From contig JAFSHK010000003.1 in assembly GCA_017440375.1 (NCBI GenBank), forward strand, positions 48,626 to 112,625: a stretch of 64,000 nucleotides of DNA, written 5' to 3'. A program made the translations under genes and the position numbers. The notes under the pieces are model-generated. The model was not told where the DNA came from and ran no database searches. It saw only the letters and a program-made list of their open reading frames with translations. This document shows, one piece after another, positions 63,998-64,000 of this stretch. How positions within the stretch are numbered: the first letter of the stretch is position 1; the number at the start of each line of letters is the position of its first letter. Source of the stretch: Lachnospiraceae bacterium. GTDB lineage: Bacteria; Bacillota; Clostridia; Lachnospirales; Lachnospiraceae.

Positions 63998-64000
63998 TAT

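Noticed and set aside
63079-64000. An insertion sequence or transposase at the right end
   Set aside because: No transposase frame or paired IS ends with target duplication were found; only the remnant, the small locus and the inverted repeat are supported.

Overview
The window comes from a low-GC Gram-positive chromosome, most likely a member of the Lachnospiraceae (Clostridia, Bacillota). The basis is AT-rich codon use, AGGAG-type ribosome sites, TTGACA/TATAAT promoters, GH25 muramidases, an LCP protein, a CspB-like subtilase and CD3324-type and C_GCAxxG_C_C small proteins. I cannot name the genus. No rRNA, tRNA, CRISPR array or complete transposase was seen.

Positions 1-4425 hold acyl-transfer and esterase genes: the end of an MBOAT O-acyltransferase, its DltD/AlgJ-like partner, a membrane-anchored SGNH hydrolase, a zinc-ribbon protein and an acyltransferase-3 protein. 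Positions 4511-35596 form a large cell-surface polysaccharide locus. It contains dTDP-sugar genes (rfbB, rfbA, rfbC and an extra NAD-dependent epimerase, with no recognisable rfbD), a Wzm/Wzt-type ABC exporter, a methyltransferase-kinase fusion directly behind Wzt, five GT2 glycosyltransferases, a polyprenyl-phosphate sugar transferase, phosphoglucomutase, an LCP attachment protein and two GH25 muramidases. An EAL protein and a seven-TM hybrid histidine kinase sit inside it. The reading I favour is synthesis on a lipid carrier, capping by the methyltransferase-kinase, export by the ABC transporter and attachment to peptidoglycan.

Positions 35658-43274 carry glmS, an HtrA protease, a ClpX paralogue, a CspB-like subtilase and an lspA-like gene. 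Positions 43376-47227 are a TetR regulator facing a three-gene ABC-2 transporter, with divergent promoters and an operator-like repeat between them. Next are a carbamate kinase, a PAS-GGDEF-EAL protein, and a LacI regulator divergent from a xylulokinase / DUF4867 / fucose-isomerase-like operon (50142-55137). A FliD-C-like orphan, a PTS IIC-type permease and a polysaccharide deacetylase follow.

The last 5 kb (about 58.3-64 kb) is an accessory zone with decay. Intact small genes (Dabb, CD3324 family, GNAT, C_GCAxxG_C_C) are mixed with broken ones: a methyltransferase with an in-frame TAA, a DUF4440 gene with an internal deletion, a P-loop/GNAT pair joined across an A AAA AAG heptamer, and a 128-bp remnant of a second deacetylase gene. 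Beside that remnant lies what looks like a type I toxin-antitoxin locus: a 31-codon hydrophobic peptide gene on the minus strand converging on a short plus-strand RNA, with a shared terminator and direct repeats at both 5' ends. A roughly 160-bp imperfect inverted repeat and a minus-strand terminator for a gene outside the window close the sequence.
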